Shown here: positions 1 through 10,087 of the stretch, piece after piece | Layout: the number at the start of each line of letters is the position of its first letter | Position numbering within the stretch: position 1 is the first letter of the stretch | Origin: Pseudomonas sp. HMWF032 | GTDB taxonomy: Bacteria > Pseudomonadota > Gammaproteobacteria > Pseudomonadales > Pseudomonadaceae | Assembly (NCBI RefSeq): GCF_003060885.1 | Contig: NZ_QAIG01000008.1 | Coordinates: 35,894-99,893 of the forward strand | DNA length: 64,000 nt | Reading direction: 5' to 3' | Position numbers and translations under genes: made by a program | Notes under the pieces: generated by a model | Seen by the model: only the letters and a program-made list of their open reading frames with translations | Databases searched by the model: none | What the model was told of the DNA's origin: nothing

Positions 1-30
1 TGGTATCTGCGGGTTCGTAAATCGCAATAA
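1..30 (+). CDS. prkA: PrkA family serine protein kinase, C-terminal end only
   Basis: The first 30 bases read in frame as WYLRVRKSQ followed by TAA. I take this as the last nine residues of PrkA (YeaG), the AAA+/kinase protein usually encoded just upstream of yeaH and ycgB in Pseudomonas and enterobacteria. The context supports it, because the next two genes are exactly those partners. Nine residues are too few for a firm call, so the assignment rests mainly on gene order. Confidence 0.45.
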   Translation, partial: WYLRVRKSQ

Positions 31-31
31 A

Positions 32-53
32 GCGGCCTGACGCGACAGGCCGC
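32..53. other. Hairpin between prkA end and yeaH
   Basis: GCGGCCTG (32-39) and CAGGCCGC (46-53) form a perfect 8-bp stem with a 6-base loop, directly after the presumed prkA stop. There is no T-tract on the + strand, so it looks like an intercistronic stability or processing hairpin rather than a terminator of the operon. Confidence 0.5.
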
Positions 54-129
54 CAGCGGGTACAGGGCGCGCGACAAACGCGGCCCTGTGCTGACTGCGC
101 CTGATGTCTGCAGCGCACGGAGGGCAGTT

Positions 130-1401
130 ATGAGCCATGTGATCGACCGACGCCTGAACGGCAAGAACAAGAGCACGGTAAACCGCCAGCGCTTCCTGCG
201 GCGCTACCGCGACCACATCAAAAAGGCCGTGGAAGAAGCGGTCAGCCGCCGCTCCATCACCGATATGGAGCACGGCGAACAGATCGGCATCCCCGGCCGC
301 GATATCGACGAGCCAGTCCTGCACCACGGCCGCGGCGGTCGCCAGACCACCGTGCATCCCGGCAACCGCGAATTCACCACCGGTGAGAAGATTGCCCGCC
401 CGCAAGGCGGTGGCGGTGGACAAGGCGCGGGCAAGGCGAGCAACTCCGGTGAGGGTATGGACGAGTTCGTCTTCCAGATCACCCAGGAGGAATTCCTCGA
501 TTTCATGTTCGAGGATCTGGAACTGCCCAATCTGATCAAACGCCACCTGACCGGCAGCGACACCTTCAAGAGCGTACGCGCGGGAATCAGCAACGAAGGC
601 AACCCATCACGCATCAACATTGTGCGCACCCTGCGTTCCGCCCACGCCCGACGCATCGCCCTGTCTGGCAGCAGCCGCAACAAACTCAAGAACGCCCAGG
701 CCGAACTGGAACGCCTGAAGCGGGAACAGCCCGACAACCTCGGCGATATCCAGGCGCTTGAGGAAGAAGTCAGCAAACTGCGCGCGCGGATCAAACGCGT
801 GCCCTTCCTCGACACCTTCGACCTCAAGTACAACCTGCTGGTCAAACAGCCCAACCCCAGCTCCAAGGCGGTGATGTTCTGCCTGATGGATGTTTCCGGG
901 TCGATGACGCAGTCGACCAAGGACATCGCCAAGCGCTTCTTTATCCTCTTGTACCTGTTCCTCAAGCGCAACTACGACAAGATCGACGTGGTATTCATCC
1001 GTCACCACACCAGCGCACGCGAAGTGGACGAAGAAGAGTTCTTCTACTCCCGCGAAACCGGCGGCACCATCGTCTCCAGCGCACTGAAACTGATGCAGGA
1101 GATCATGGCCGAGCGCTACCCGGTCAACGAATGGAATATCTACGCCGCCCAGGCGTCGGATGGTGATAACTGGAATGACGACTCACCGATCTGCAGGGAT
1201 ATATTGATCAAGCAGATCATGCCGTTCGTGCAGTACTTCACCTACGTCGAGATCACCCCGCGCGAGCATCAGGCGCTGTGGTTTGAATACGAACACGTCA
1301 GCGAAGCCTTCGCCGACACCTTCGCCCAACAGCAGTTGGTATCGGCCGGCGATATCTACCCGGTATTCCGCGACCTGTTCCAGCGGAGGCTAACCACATG
1401 A
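130..1401 (+). CDS. yeaH: YeaH/YhbH family protein (DUF444, VWA-like)
   Basis: Protein of 423 residues of the DUF444 family. A von Willebrand A-like domain starts near residue 245 with the metal-site motif DVSGS (D254, S256, S258). It is preceded by a charged coiled-coil stretch around residues 185-222 and a Gly-rich loop near residue 100. The ATG at 130 is preferred over the in-frame codon at 88 because GGAGGG sits 6-10 bases upstream and the protein then begins [12 protein letters not shown], the usual start. The stop overlaps the ycgB start (ATGA), so the two are translationally coupled. In E. coli the yeaG-yeaH-ycgB genes are stationary-phase and stress genes of poorly defined function; here the role is inferred from family only. 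Confidence 0.93.
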   Translation: MSHVIDRRLNGKNKSTVNRQRFLRRYRDHIKKAVEEAVSRRSITDMEHGEQIGIPGRDIDEPVLHHGRGGRQTTVHPGNREFTTGEKIARPQGGGGGQGAGKASNSGEGMDEFVFQITQEEFLDFMFEDLELPNLIKRHLTGSDTFKSVRAGISNEGNPSRINIVRTLRSAHARRIALSGSSRNKLKNAQAELERLKREQPDNLGDIQALEEEVSKLRARIKRVPFLDTFDLKYNLLVKQPNPSSKAVMFCLMDVSGSMTQSTKDIAKRFFILLYLFLKRNYDKIDVVFIRHHTSAREVDEEEFFYSRETGGTIVSSALKLMQEIMAERYPVNEWNIYAAQASDGDNWNDDSPICRDILIKQIMPFVQYFTYVEITPREHQALWFEYEHVSEAFADTFAQQQLVSAGDIYPVFRDLFQRRLTT

Positions 1402-2978
1402 GCACGTCCGACAGCAGCACCCGCGAGAGAAAGCGCCAGCCGATCTCTACCGGCTCGGAATGGACCTTTGAACTGATCCGTCAATATGACCGGGAGATCG
1501 CCCGTATTGCCGAGCGCTATGCGCTGGACACCTACCCCAACCAGATCGAGGTGATCACCGCCGAGCAGATGATGGATGCCTATGCTTCGGTCGGCATGCC
1601 GCTGGGCTACCACCACTGGTCGTACGGCAAGCACTTTCTCAGCACCGAAAAAGGCTACAAGCGCGGGCAGATGGGCCTGGCCTACGAGATCGTGATCAAC
1701 TCCGACCCGTGTATTGCCTACCTGATGGAAGAGAACACCATCTGCATGCAGGCCTTGGTGATCGCCCACGCCTGCTATGGCCATAACAGCTTCTTCAAGG
1801 GCAACTACCTGTTCCGCACCTGGACCGACGCCAGCTCGATCATCGACTACCTGGTGTTCGCCAAGCAGTACATCATGCAGTGCGAGGAGCGCCACGGCAT
1901 CGACGCCGTGGAAGACCTGCTCGATTCCTGCCACGCCCTGATGAACTATGGTGTGGACCGCTACAAACGCCCCTACCCGATTTCCGCCGAGGAAGAACGG
2001 CGGCGCATGAAAGACCGCGAGGAGCACCTGCAAAAGCAGATCAATGACCTCTGGCGCACGATTCCAAAAAGCGCCAACAAGGGTGAAGGCAAAGACAGCA
2101 AACGCTTTCCTGCCGAGCCGCAGGAAAACATCCTCTACTTCCTGGAGAAACATGCGCCACTGCTGGAACCCTGGCAGCGCGAGATCATTCGCATCGTGCG
2201 CAAAATCGCCCAGTACTTCTACCCACAACGCCAGACCCAGGTGATGAACGAAGGCTGGGCGACCTTCTGGCACTACACCCTGATGAACGACCTGTACGAC
2301 GAAGGTCTGGTCACCGATGGTTTTATGATGGAGTTCCTGCAGTCGCACACCAGCGTGGTCTACCAGCCGCCCTTCGACAGCCCCTACTACAGCGGCATCA
2401 ACCCCTATGCCCTGGGTTTTGCCATGTACCGCGACATCCGCCGCATCTGCGAAGAGCCCACCGAAGAAGATCGACGCTGGTTCCCCGACATTGCCGGCAG
2501 CGACTGGCTGAGTACCCTGAAGTTCGCCATGACCAGTTTCAAGGATGAGAGCTTTATCCTGCAGTACCTGTCACCCAAGGTGATCCGCGACCTCAAGCTG
2601 TTCAGCATTCTCGACGACGACCAGAAGGACGAGCTGTACGTCCCCGCCATTCATGACGAGCCCGGCTATCGCAGCATCCGTGAGACCCTGGCTGCGCAAT
2701 ACAACCTGGGCAACCGCGAACCCAATGTGCAGATCTGGAGTATCGATCGGCGTGGTGATCGCTCACTGACCTTGCGTCATCAGCAACATGACCGCAAGCC
2801 GCTGGGCAACTCGACCGAAGAAGTGCTCAAACATCTGCATCGTCTGTGGGGCTTCAACATCCATCTGGAGATCTATCAAGGCGAGCAGTTGGTCAGTACC
2901 CAGCACGTGCCGCCTCAAAACGACAACGCACATGACACCGACTACCCACGCCTCGACCTGATGATCCCGCCCATTTGA
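1398..2978 (+). CDS. ycgB: SpoVR family protein (YcgB)
   Basis: Protein of 526 residues, full length for the SpoVR/YcgB family. Conserved blocks visible include YHHWSYGK near residue 75, [12 protein letters not shown] near residue 128 and [14 protein letters not shown] near residue 283. The His- and Glu-rich blocks suggest a metal site, but the biochemical role of the family is not settled. It overlaps yeaH by four bases and forms the third member of the prkA-yeaH-ycgB unit. The start is ATG with the SD inside the yeaH 3' end. Confidence 0.95.
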   Translation: MSTSDSSTRERKRQPISTGSEWTFELIRQYDREIARIAERYALDTYPNQIEVITAEQMMDAYASVGMPLGYHHWSYGKHFLSTEKGYKRGQMGLAYEIVINSDPCIAYLMEENTICMQALVIAHACYGHNSFFKGNYLFRTWTDASSIIDYLVFAKQYIMQCEERHGIDAVEDLLDSCHALMNYGVDRYKRPYPISAEEERRRMKDREEHLQKQINDLWRTIPKSANKGEGKDSKRFPAEPQENILYFLEKHAPLLEPWQREIIRIVRKIAQYFYPQRQTQVMNEGWATFWHYTLMNDLYDEGLVTDGFMMEFLQSHTSVVYQPPFDSPYYSGINPYALGFAMYRDIRRICEEPTEEDRRWFPDIAGSDWLSTLKFAMTSFKDESFILQYLSPKVIRDLKLFSILDDDQKDELYVPAIHDEPGYRSIRETLAAQYNLGNREPNVQIWSIDRRGDRSLTLRHQQHDRKPLGNSTEEVLKHLHRLWGFNIHLEIYQGEQLVSTQHVPPQNDNAHDTDYPRLDLMIPPI

Positions 2979-3040
2979 TCGGTTGCGTGGGAGTGAGCGC
3001 GAGCAGCAGCATGGCCAACAGACCAATCGGAAGCATGCTG

Positions 3041-3553
3041 ATGCGCCTGTTTATCGTACTACTGCTGTGCCTGGCACTCGCCACCTGCAGCAACCAGTTG
3101 CCACGCGCCCAGGTACTCACGCCGGCCAGCCAGGCGCTAACAGGCAAACACCGCTTCAGCCTGATCGCCGCCGAGCAGGCGGTACAGGGCCAAGTACCGT
3201 TTGCCGAGCGCTACGAACAGCTTGAACAATTGCTGCGCGAAGGCCTCAGCAACCGTGGCTACCAGGCCAGTCCGCAGGCACAGATTCAGGTGTATTACTG
3301 GCTGGCCGTGCAGGACAGCCCACTGGACTTCAAAACCGATGCCGCACCGCCAACCCTGCTCGGCCCCTACCAGGCCATCCATCGTCTGCGCGATGAAACC
3401 GGCACCCTGCGCCTGCGCCTGACCACACCCAATCAGGATATTCTCTGGGAAGGCCTGATCAGCACCGGCCTGAGCCCCGCCAGGGACAGCGCCGAACTGC
3501 TCGAACGCGCTACCCAGGCGCTCTTGCAGCAAATTCCACGAGCCCGCCCCTAG
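3041..3553 (+). CDS. Putative lipoprotein, DUF4136-like
   Basis: Protein of 170 residues from the ATG at 3041, chosen because GGAAG lies 7 bases upstream and the product then starts with a short Arg and a long hydrophobic segment (MRLFIVLLLCLALATC). LATC is a plausible though not ideal lipobox (Thr at -1), so this is probably an outer-membrane or periplasmic lipoprotein. The body, with RFSL and a later GY-Q-QVYYWLAVQD stretch, recalls DUF4136 proteins. An earlier in-frame ATG at 3011 is possible. The same strand and the small gap after ycgB allow co-transcription. Function unknown. Confidence 0.75.
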   Translation: MRLFIVLLLCLALATCSNQLPRAQVLTPASQALTGKHRFSLIAAEQAVQGQVPFAERYEQLEQLLREGLSNRGYQASPQAQIQVYYWLAVQDSPLDFKTDAAPPTLLGPYQAIHRLRDETGTLRLRLTTPNQDILWEGLISTGLSPARDSAELLERATQALLQQIPRARP

Positions 3554-3621
3554 CCCGACTGCGTCTCTAAGGGCGGTTCAGAACGGCATCCAGGCTACCC
3601 TTCGTCAGCGACCAGCCGCTA

Positions 3622-3642
3622 TCCTCCGCATTTAGCGGAGGA
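3622..3642 (+). promoter_or_regulatory. Perfect hairpin covering the cca Shine-Dalgarno
   Basis: TCCTCCGC (3622-3629) pairs perfectly with GCGGAGGA (3635-3642) around a 5-base loop. The right arm contains the whole GGAGG ribosome binding site (3637-3641) of cca. In the folded mRNA the site would be masked, which suggests translational control, possibly by temperature or a bound factor. Confidence 0.6.
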
Positions 3643-3648
3643 ACCATG

Positions 3649-4893
3649 ATGCAGATTTACAAAGTCGGCGGTGCCGTACGGGATCGCCTGTTGGGTCGTG
3701 AAGTCAGCGAAATCGACTGGGTCGTCGTCGGCGCCAGCGCCGAACAGATGCTTGAGTTGGGCTACCGCCCGGTGGGCGCCGACTTTCCGGTGTTTCTGCA
3801 CCCGCAGACCGGCGAGGAATACGCCCTGGCCCGCACCGAACGCAAGAGCGGGCGCGGCTACGGCGGCTTTACCTTCTTCGCCAGCCCGGACGTGACCCTG
3901 GAAGAAGACCTGGTCCGCCGCGACCTGACGGTCAATGCCATGGCCGAAGACGATCACGGCACGCTGATCGATCCCTACGGTGGCCAACGCGACCTCGAAG
4001 CCCGGCTGCTGCGCCACGTCTCCCCGGCCTTCGCCGAAGACCCACTGCGCGTATTGCGCGTCGCCCGCTTTGCCGCCCGTTACGCGCCACTGGGCTTTCG
4101 CGTAGCGCCTGAAACCCTGGTGCTGATGCGCGAACTGAGCGAGTCCGGCGAGCTAAGCGCGCTGACACCAGAACGTAGCTGGAAGGAAGTCTCCCGCGCC
4201 CTGATGGAATCGCGCCCTGATGTTTTTATCCAGGTGCTGCGTGACTGCGGCGCCCTGCGTGAACTGCTGCCCGAGGTCGACGCGCTGTTCGGCGTGCCAC
4301 AACCCGCCGCCCACCATCCGGAGATCGACACCGGCGAGCATGTACTCAGCGTGCTGCGCCAATGCGCCGAACACCAGCAACCGCTGACCGTACGCTGGGC
4401 CTGCCTGCTGCATGATGTCGGCAAAGGCCTGACGCCGGAGGCCGAATGGCCCCGACATATCGCCCACGAACACACCGGCCTGAAGCTGATCCGCGCCATC
4501 AACCAGCGCTGCAAGGCGCCCAAGGATTGCCAGGAACTGGCCTTGCAGGTTGGTGAATACCACACCCACGGTCACCGCGCTCTGGAGCTGAAGGCGTCGA
4601 CCCTGCTCAAACTGCTGCAAGGCTTCGACGTGTTCCGCCGCCCGCAGCGCTTCGAAGAATTTATCGCCGCCTGTGAAATGGACGCCCGCGGACGCCTGGG
4701 CCTGGAGCAACGCGCGTATCCACAAGCAGATTATCTGCGCGCCGCCATGCAAGCAGCACGCGCTGTGGCCGTACAACCCTTGCTAGAGCAAGGCTTGAAA
4801 GGCGCCGAACTGGGTGAAGCGCTAAACCGAGAGCGCCTGCAGGCACTGGTAACGTTCAAGGCAACAGCCTCCGCCAGTACCGCGCAGGACTAA
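3649..4893 (+). CDS. cca: CCA-adding enzyme / multifunctional tRNA nucleotidyltransferase
   Basis: Protein of 414 residues that adds or repairs the 3' CCA of tRNAs. The N-terminal class II nucleotidyltransferase head shows GGAVRD (residues 7-12) and the EID catalytic pair at about 21-23. Downstream are the [10 protein letters not shown] and R-A-R-FA-R blocks, and an HD phosphohydrolase domain with HDVGKG at about 255-260, as in the long gammaproteobacterial Cca. Start: two ATGs are adjacent (3646, 3649). The second is 7 bases from GGAGG and gives [12 protein letters not shown], the standard N-terminus. The 3' end overlaps that of folK by 4 bases, convergently. Confidence 0.96.
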   Translation: MQIYKVGGAVRDRLLGREVSEIDWVVVGASAEQMLELGYRPVGADFPVFLHPQTGEEYALARTERKSGRGYGGFTFFASPDVTLEEDLVRRDLTVNAMAEDDHGTLIDPYGGQRDLEARLLRHVSPAFAEDPLRVLRVARFAARYAPLGFRVAPETLVLMRELSESGELSALTPERSWKEVSRALMESRPDVFIQVLRDCGALRELLPEVDALFGVPQPAAHHPEIDTGEHVLSVLRQCAEHQQPLTVRWACLLHDVGKGLTPEAEWPRHIAHEHTGLKLIRAINQRCKAPKDCQELALQVGEYHTHGHRALELKASTLLKLLQGFDVFRRPQRFEEFIAACEMDARGRLGLEQRAYPQADYLRAAMQAARAVAVQPLLEQGLKGAELGEALNRERLQALVTFKATASASTAQD

Positions 4894-5426
4894 CGGACCG
4901 GGTAAAGCGCAAGCAATTCTGCAGGTGTTAACGCTTGCTCATGCCACGTAAACGCCACAGGCCAAAGCTGCTGCTCAATCTGCGCGGCCTGCCAGAGCTC
5001 GGCAAAGCTGCGTTGTTGCGCCGGGTGCATAACATCCGGCACCAGCAGGGCCAGCGGCCAAAGCACGAATGCGTTCTTGAGGATTTCTGCACGCGGCAGG
5101 ATCAAGCCATCGAAGTTGCCAACCAGATCGCCGTACAGCAGCACATCGATGTCCAGTGGCAGTCCCTTGCGCTCCGGCGCATAGCGACCGTTATCGGCTT
5201 CGATAAACTTCAGCCGACGATCCAGCTCGCCCAAAGGCAGCTCACTGTAGCCGGCCACCACCAGATTGAAGAACGGCCCGCTCTTGATGCCGACCGCCTG
5301 GCTTTCAAACACCGGCGAGCAGCGCATGTCGCTGAGCAACCCGGCGAGTGCATCAAGGCCAGCGCGCAGGTGCGCTTCACGCCCGATGTTGCTGCCCAGG
5401 CCAAGTAGAACGGGAGTTAGCGACAT
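4890..5426 (-). CDS. folK: 2-amino-4-hydroxy-6-hydroxymethyldihydropteridine diphosphokinase
   Basis: Protein of 178 residues. HPPK transfers pyrophosphate from ATP to 6-hydroxymethyl-dihydropterin in folate synthesis. The family signature is complete: LGLGSNIG near the start, FFNLVVAG in the middle and [12 protein letters not shown] with its metal-binding Asp pair. It lies downstream of folB, and its ATG overlaps the end of folB by 10 bases, so the two folate steps are coupled. Pseudomonads often carry a second folK near pcnB/panB; this would be the copy linked to folB. Confidence 0.95.
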   Translation of the reverse strand: MSLTPVLLGLGSNIGREAHLRAGLDALAGLLSDMRCSPVFESQAVGIKSGPFFNLVVAGYSELPLGELDRRLKFIEADNGRYAPERKGLPLDIDVLLYGDLVGNFDGLILPRAEILKNAFVLWPLALLVPDVMHPAQQRSFAELWQAAQIEQQLWPVAFTWHEQALTPAELLALYPVR

Positions 5427-5773
5427 CCGCGCTCGATCTCCACGCCCACCCCACCTCGGGCCGCCGGTACTGCGCCGGGCTTGGTCAGTTTGAGCCGCAC
5501 CCAGGGTATCTGGAACTCAGCCATGAGCAACTCGACCAGCCGCTCGGCAAAGGTTTCCACCAGGATAAAGTGCGAGCCACTGGCAAACGCCTGAATCCGC
5601 TGCGAAACCTTGGCGTAATCCAGTGCTTTGTCCAGCTCGTCACCGACGGCAGCCGGACGATTATCCCACCCCAGGTACAAGTCCAAACGCAAACACTGGC
5701 GAATGGTGCGCTCCCAGTCGTAGGCACCGATCACCGTGTCGACCTCCAGCCCCTCGATAAAAACTGTGTCCAC
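5417..5773 (-). CDS. folB: Dihydroneopterin aldolase
   Basis: Protein of 118 residues, the family's normal length. FolB converts dihydroneopterin to 6-hydroxymethyl-dihydropterin and glycolaldehyde. The start is the GTG at 5771-5773, giving [21 protein letters not shown], with GGAG 7 bases upstream; longer in-frame openings upstream lack an SD. Tyr and Glu residues of the N-terminal block and the later Lys-containing [10 protein letters not shown] block fit FolB. It heads the folB-folK pair and is divergent from plsY with a gap of about 70 bases that must hold both promoters. Confidence 0.94.
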   Translation of the reverse strand: MDTVFIEGLEVDTVIGAYDWERTIRQCLRLDLYLGWDNRPAAVGDELDKALDYAKVSQRIQAFASGSHFILVETFAERLVELLMAEFQIPWVRLKLTKPGAVPAARGGVGVEIERGCR

Positions 5774-5846
5774 GCACGCTCTCCGCGGCACGACAAGGCT
5801 GCCGCACCTAGTTAGAATCAGGGCTCCCTTGCCCGGAATGGATACC

Positions 5847-6416
5847 ATGTTTTGGCTGTTGGCGGCCCTCGCCTACCTGCTCGGCTCGTTGTCCTTCGCC
5901 ATTCTGCTCAGCCGCCTGGCCGGCGGACCGGACCCGCGCGCCAGTGGCTCGGGTAACCCCGGGGCCACCAACATGCTCCGGGTAGCCGGCAAACGCCTGG
6001 CCATCCTCACGCTGATCGGCGACCTCCTCAAAGGCCTGCTGCCAGTAATACTGGCCAAACTGCTCCAACTCAGCCTGCAGGAACAAGCCTGGATCGGCCT
6101 GGCCGCCGTTATCGGCCACTTGTATCCGCTGTATTTCAACTTCCGTGGTGGCAAAGGTGTCGCCACCGCCGCCGGCATGCTCCTGGGGCTGTATCCGCCC
6201 GCAGCCTTACTGGCCGTTGCCGCCTGGTTACTGACGTTTGTCCTGACCCGCACCAGCTCACTGGCCGCCTTGATCGCCACCCCACTGACCCTGCCACTGC
6301 TGGCCTGGCAACAACCCGCAGCACTGCTACCGGTCTGTGTCCTGACAGGACTGATCGTCTGGCGCCATCGCGGCAATTTACGCGATCTGTTCGCCGGCCG
6401 TGAGCGGCATTTCTAA
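5847..6416 (+). CDS. plsY: Glycerol-3-phosphate acyltransferase PlsY
   Basis: Integral membrane protein of 189 residues that acylates glycerol-3-phosphate with acyl-phosphate, the first step of phospholipid synthesis in the PlsX/PlsY pathway. Motif 1 (SGNPGATN) follows the first membrane helix, and motif 2, [19 protein letters not shown], lies in the second half. About five hydrophobic segments are visible. The ATG at 5847 ([14 protein letters not shown]) matches the usual N-terminus; the ATG at 5838 adds only three residues. It is convergent with tsaD. Confidence 0.95.
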   Translation: MFWLLAALAYLLGSLSFAILLSRLAGGPDPRASGSGNPGATNMLRVAGKRLAILTLIGDLLKGLLPVILAKLLQLSLQEQAWIGLAAVIGHLYPLYFNFRGGKGVATAAGMLLGLYPPAALLAVAAWLLTFVLTRTSSLAALIATPLTLPLLAWQQPAALLPVCVLTGLIVWRHRGNLRDLFAGRERHF

Positions 6417-6451
6417 CGCCACAACCTGAATCTGATTCGTCATGCCGCCGC

Positions 6452-7477
6452 TTACAGCGCCGGCAGCTGTTCCATCGGCCAGCGCGCCTGCACCTTGATC
6501 GCCAGCTCTTCGTGCTGCCCCGCCAGCAAACGCTGACAGCCGGCATAGGCAATCATCGCGCCGTTATCCGTGCAAAACGCCGGACGCGCATAGAACACGG
6601 CCCCCTTCAATTCGGCGAGCATCTGCTCCAGCGCCTGGCGCAGCGCCTTGTTGGCGCTCACCCCACCGGCGATCACCAGGTTGTTCAGGCCCGTCTGCTT
6701 GAGCGCACGCTTGCATTTGATGGTGAGGGTATCAACCACCGCCTGTTGAAATGCCAGGGCGATGTCACAACGGGTCTGCTCTGAGTGATCACCCTCAGCC
6801 TGGCACTGCTGCCAGGTATTCAGAGTGAAGGTCTTCAGACCGCTGAAACTGAATTCCAGGCCAGGCCGATCCGTCATCGGCCGCGGAAATTTAAAACGGC
6901 CAGGCGTGCCACTTAGCGCTAAGCGGGCAATCTCGGGGCCGCCGGGGTACTGCAAGCCCATCAGTTTGGCGGTCTTGTCGAACGCCTCACCCGCCGCATC
7001 ATCCAGAGACTCGCCAAGCAGCTGGTATTGACCAATGCCATCCACGCGCACCAGTTGGGTATGCCCGCCCGACACCAGCAAAGCGACGAACGGAAAGGCT
7101 GGCGGTTGTGCTTCCAGCATCGGCGCCAACAGGTGGCCTTCCATGTGATGCACACCGAGCGCCGGGATACCCCAGGCAAAGGCCAAGGCCTGGGCACAAG
7201 AAGCGCCAACCAGCAAGGCACCGACCAGGCCAGGGCCTGCGGTGTAGGCGATGGCGTCGATGTCAGTCGCCACGCAGCCGGCCTCGCTCAACACCTGACG
7301 GATCAACGGCAACATCCGCTTGACGTGGTCGCGCGAGGCCAATTCAGGCACCACGCCACCATAGACGCGGTGCAAATCAATCTGACTGAACAGCGCGTCC
7401 GCCAGCAGGCCGCGCTCGCTGTCATACAGCGCGACACCGGTTTCGTCGCAGGAGGTTTCCAATCCCAGAACCAGCAT
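6452..7477 (-). CDS. tsaD: tRNA N6-adenosine threonylcarbamoyltransferase
   Basis: Protein of 341 residues of the Kae1/TsaD family. With TsaB, TsaE and TsaC-made threonylcarbamoyl-AMP it forms t6A37 in ANN-decoding tRNAs. The ASKHA fold markers are present: [13 protein letters not shown] at the N-terminus, the metal-binding H111 and H115 (VHHMEGH), VSGGHTQL, and the C-terminal [10 protein letters not shown] and [10 protein letters not shown] blocks. It is divergent from rpsU, the arrangement usual in gammaproteobacteria. Confidence 0.97.
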   Translation of the reverse strand: MLVLGLETSCDETGVALYDSERGLLADALFSQIDLHRVYGGVVPELASRDHVKRMLPLIRQVLSEAGCVATDIDAIAYTAGPGLVGALLVGASCAQALAFAWGIPALGVHHMEGHLLAPMLEAQPPAFPFVALLVSGGHTQLVRVDGIGQYQLLGESLDDAAGEAFDKTAKLMGLQYPGGPEIARLALSGTPGRFKFPRPMTDRPGLEFSFSGLKTFTLNTWQQCQAEGDHSEQTRCDIALAFQQAVVDTLTIKCKRALKQTGLNNLVIAGGVSANKALRQALEQMLAELKGAVFYARPAFCTDNGAMIAYAGCQRLLAGQHEELAIKVQARWPMEQLPAL

Positions 7478-7568
7478 GGACAGTGCCTTGTAGTAGTGTG
7501 TGCAACTTCGAAGGCGCGCATGATAATGGCCGCTGGCGCGAACCGGCCAGCGCTTTTCGATCAGAGGC

Positions 7569-7598
7569 TTTGCATTCCTCGCGATGAGGCGGTAACAT
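7569..7598 (+). promoter_or_regulatory. Candidate sigma70 promoter for rpsU
   Basis: TTTGCA (7569-7574) and TAACAT (7593-7598) are separated by 18 bases and lie about 85 bases before the rpsU start in the 204-base tsaD-rpsU gap. The match to consensus is moderate. Confidence 0.35.
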
Positions 7599-7681
7599 CC
7601 GCAACCCTTAAAAACCTACGTTCTCCAGCGCCAAATGCCAGGAGCAACGTTACCCCCGGTAATAAAGAAGGTACGCCCTGG

Positions 7682-7897
7682 ATGCCAGCCGTCAAAGTTA
7701 AAGAGAACGAACCCTTCGACGTAGCTCTGCGTCGTTTCAAGCGCTCCTGCGAAAAAGCCGGTGTTCTGGCTGAAGTTCGCAGCCGTGAATTCTACGAAAA
7801 GCCAACTTCCGAGCGTAAGCGCAAAGCAGCCGCTGCTGTTAAGCGTCACGCCAAGAAAGTGCAGCGCGAGCAGCGCCGCAGCGTTCGCCTGTACTAA
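7682..7897 (+). CDS. rpsU: 30S ribosomal protein S21
   Basis: Basic protein of 71 residues, the standard length, beginning [20 protein letters not shown]. It binds the 30S subunit near the 3' end of 16S rRNA and is needed for initiation. It is the first gene of the rpsU-dnaG-rpoD macromolecular-synthesis cluster. A hairpin terminator region follows, which would set the high S21 to low primase ratio known for this operon. In P. aeruginosa I recall a YqeY-like gene between rpsU and dnaG; it is absent here. Confidence 0.98.
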   Translation: MPAVKVKENEPFDVALRRFKRSCEKAGVLAEVRSREFYEKPTSERKRKAAAAVKRHAKKVQREQRRSVRLY

Positions 7898-7919
7898 TTC
7901 GTACACGCAACGTCTGGAT

Positions 7920-7942
7920 GCCCGCTTTTAGCGGGCTTCGCT
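7920..7942 (+). terminator. First hairpin after rpsU
   Basis: GCCCGC (7920-7925) pairs with GCGGGC (7931-7936) around TTTTA and is followed by TTCGCTTT. It is a weak intrinsic terminator, or an attenuator in front of dnaG. Confidence 0.55.
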
Positions 7943-7944
7943 TT

Positions 7945-7990
7945 AAGACTCCGCGCCACCTCCGGGTGACGATCGGAGTCTTTTAGTTTT
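7945..7990 (+). terminator. Second terminator between rpsU and dnaG
   Basis: AAGACTCCG (7945-7953) pairs perfectly with CGGAGTCTT (7974-7982), and TTAGTTTTT follows. With the hairpin before it, this should cut most rpsU transcripts before dnaG. Confidence 0.7.
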
Positions 7991-8037
7991 TGCTTCTCTC
8001 TGGTCTGCACGCAGGTGCAACAGTATTCTGAGCGCCT

Positions 8038-10020
8038 ATGGCCGGCCTGATCCCACAGTCTTTTATCGATGACCTGCTCAACCGCACCGACATCGTCGAC
8101 GTGGTCGCCTCACGCATCCAGCTGAAAAAGGCCGGCAAAAACTACACCGCCTGCTGCCCCTTCCATAAAGAAAAAACCCCCTCGTTCAGCGTCAGCCCGG
8201 ACAAACAGTTCTATTACTGCTTTGGCTGCGGCGCCGGCGGCAACGCCCTGGGTTTTGTCATGGACCATGACCAACTGGATTTCCCCCAGGCAATCGAGGA
8301 TCTGGCCAAGCGCGCCGGCATGGAAGTGCCTCGCGAGGAAGGCGGACGCAACAACAAGCCACGCCAACCCACCGACTCACCGCTATACCCACTGCTGACT
8401 GCCGCCGCCGAGTACTACAAACAGGCACTGAAAAATCACCCACAGCGCAAAGCCGCGATTGACTACCTGAAAGGCCGAGGCCTGTCCGGCGAAATCGCTC
8501 GCGACTTCGGCATGGGCTTCGCGCCGCCAGGCTGGGACAACCTGCTCAAACAACTGGGCGGCGACAGCCTGCAGCAAAAAGCCATGATCGATGCCGGCCT
8601 GCTGATTGAAAACGCCGAAAGCAAACGCGTGTACGACCGCTTCCGCGACCGCATCATGTTCCCGATCCGCGACAGCCGCGGCCGGGTGATTGCCTTTGGC
8701 GGCCGCGTACTGGGCGACGAAAAGCCGAAATACCTGAACTCACCGGAAACCCCCGTCTTCCATAAAGGCCAGGAGCTCTACGGCCTGTTCGAGGCACGCA
8801 AACACAACCGCGACCTCGACGAGATCATGGTGGTCGAAGGCTATATGGACGTCATTGCCCTGGCCCAACAAGGCCTACGCAATGCCGTCGCCACCCTCGG
8901 CACCGCCACCAGCGAAGAGCACCTCAAGCGTCTGTTTCGCGTCGTACCCAGCGTGTTGTTCTGCTTCGATGGTGACGCCGCCGGACGCAACGCCGCCTGG
9001 CGCGCCCTCGAGGCGACCTTATCGAGCCTGCAGGACGGCCGCCGCGCGCGCTTTCTATTCCTGCCCGACGGCGAAGACCCGGACACCCTGGTACGCAGCG
9101 AAGGCACCGACGCCTTCCGCGCACGGATCAACCAGCACGCTCAGCCACTGGCCGACTACTTCTTCCAGCAACTCAGCGAAGAAGCCGACCCGCGCTCACT
9201 GGAAGGCAAAGCCCACCTGATGACCCTGGCCGCGCCGCTGATCGACAAGATCCCTGGCAACAACCTGCGCACCCTGATGCGCCAGCGCCTGAGCGAAATC
9301 ACCGGACTGTCCGGCGAAGCCCTGCAGCAAATGGCGCCAACTGCGCGCAGCAGTCAGCCAAGCCAGAGCAGCGCACCGCCTAGCGACTACCCGGATTACC
9401 CACAAATCCCCGACAGCGCCTATTACGATGTCGAACCGAGCCGCAACGAATACGAAAACCCCAGCCCCGCGCCACAGTTCGAACACAACAGCGGAAAAGG
9501 CAAGGGCAACTGGAAGAAAGACGGCGGCAAATGGAGCAAGAAAGGCCAAGGCGAGTTCGCCCCGCGCGCGCCACGTACCGCTGTCAGCGTCGAATCACCC
9601 CACCTGAGCGCACTGCGCACACTGCTACACCATCCGCAACTTGCACAGAAAGTCGAAGATGTAAGCCACTTCGCCGCCGAAGACGACACCTACGCCCAGC
9701 TGCTGGTCGCCCTGCTCGGCGCACTGCAGAAAAACCCCAAGCTGCGCTCACTGCAACTGATTGCACGCTGGCATGGCACGGAGCAAGGCCGCCTACTGCG
9801 CGCGCTCGCGGAAAAGGAATGGCTGATTTCAGTAGACAACCTTGAACAACAGTTTTTCGACACTATAACTAGTCTTGTAGCCCGCCAACGTGAGCGCAGC
9901 CTGGAACATTTGCTGCGCAAAGCCCGTCAAAGCGAGTTGAGCGCAGAAGAGAAAAATCAGCTGCGCAGCTTGCTGAGCCGTAATGCATCACCGGTAACCC
10001 CGAGTTCAACTGGCGCTTAG
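8038..10020 (+). CDS. dnaG: DNA primase
   Basis: Protein of 660 residues that makes RNA primers at the replication fork. The N-terminal zinc-binding domain has C40, H43, C61 and C64. The catalytic TOPRIM core includes VVEGYMDVIAL with its acidic residues near 265 and FDGDAAG near 310. A low-complexity linker rich in Pro, Ser, Lys and Gly spans about residues 435-515. The C-terminal helicase-binding domain follows to the end. No strong SD is visible before the ATG, in line with the low expression of dnaG in this operon. Confidence 0.97.
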   Translation: MAGLIPQSFIDDLLNRTDIVDVVASRIQLKKAGKNYTACCPFHKEKTPSFSVSPDKQFYYCFGCGAGGNALGFVMDHDQLDFPQAIEDLAKRAGMEVPREEGGRNNKPRQPTDSPLYPLLTAAAEYYKQALKNHPQRKAAIDYLKGRGLSGEIARDFGMGFAPPGWDNLLKQLGGDSLQQKAMIDAGLLIENAESKRVYDRFRDRIMFPIRDSRGRVIAFGGRVLGDEKPKYLNSPETPVFHKGQELYGLFEARKHNRDLDEIMVVEGYMDVIALAQQGLRNAVATLGTATSEEHLKRLFRVVPSVLFCFDGDAAGRNAAWRALEATLSSLQDGRRARFLFLPDGEDPDTLVRSEGTDAFRARINQHAQPLADYFFQQLSEEADPRSLEGKAHLMTLAAPLIDKIPGNNLRTLMRQRLSEITGLSGEALQQMAPTARSSQPSQSSAPPSDYPDYPQIPDSAYYDVEPSRNEYENPSPAPQFEHNSGKGKGNWKKDGGKWSKKGQGEFAPRAPRTAVSVESPHLSALRTLLHHPQLAQKVEDVSHFAAEDDTYAQLLVALLGALQKNPKLRSLQLIARWHGTEQGRLLRALAEKEWLISVDNLEQQFFDTITSLVARQRERSLEHLLRKARQSELSAEEKNQLRSLLSRNASPVTPSSTGA

Positions 10021-10034
10021 GTGCGTTGCTCGGG

Positions 10035-10040
10035 TATAAT
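10035..10040 (+). promoter_or_regulatory. Perfect -10 box upstream of rpoD
   Basis: TATAAT lies 48 bases before the rpoD start in the dnaG-rpoD gap. No good -35 is found at the usual distance, so this is a possible internal promoter for rpoD that may need an activator. Confidence 0.4.
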
Positions 10041-10087
10041 CCGCGGCTTGTTTTTTGCCCGCCAAGACCTTCAGTGGATAGGGTGTT

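Noticed and set aside
7028..7681. N-terminal extension of the rpsU frame
   Set aside because: S21 has a fixed length of about 71 residues and the extension overlaps tsaD on the other strand.
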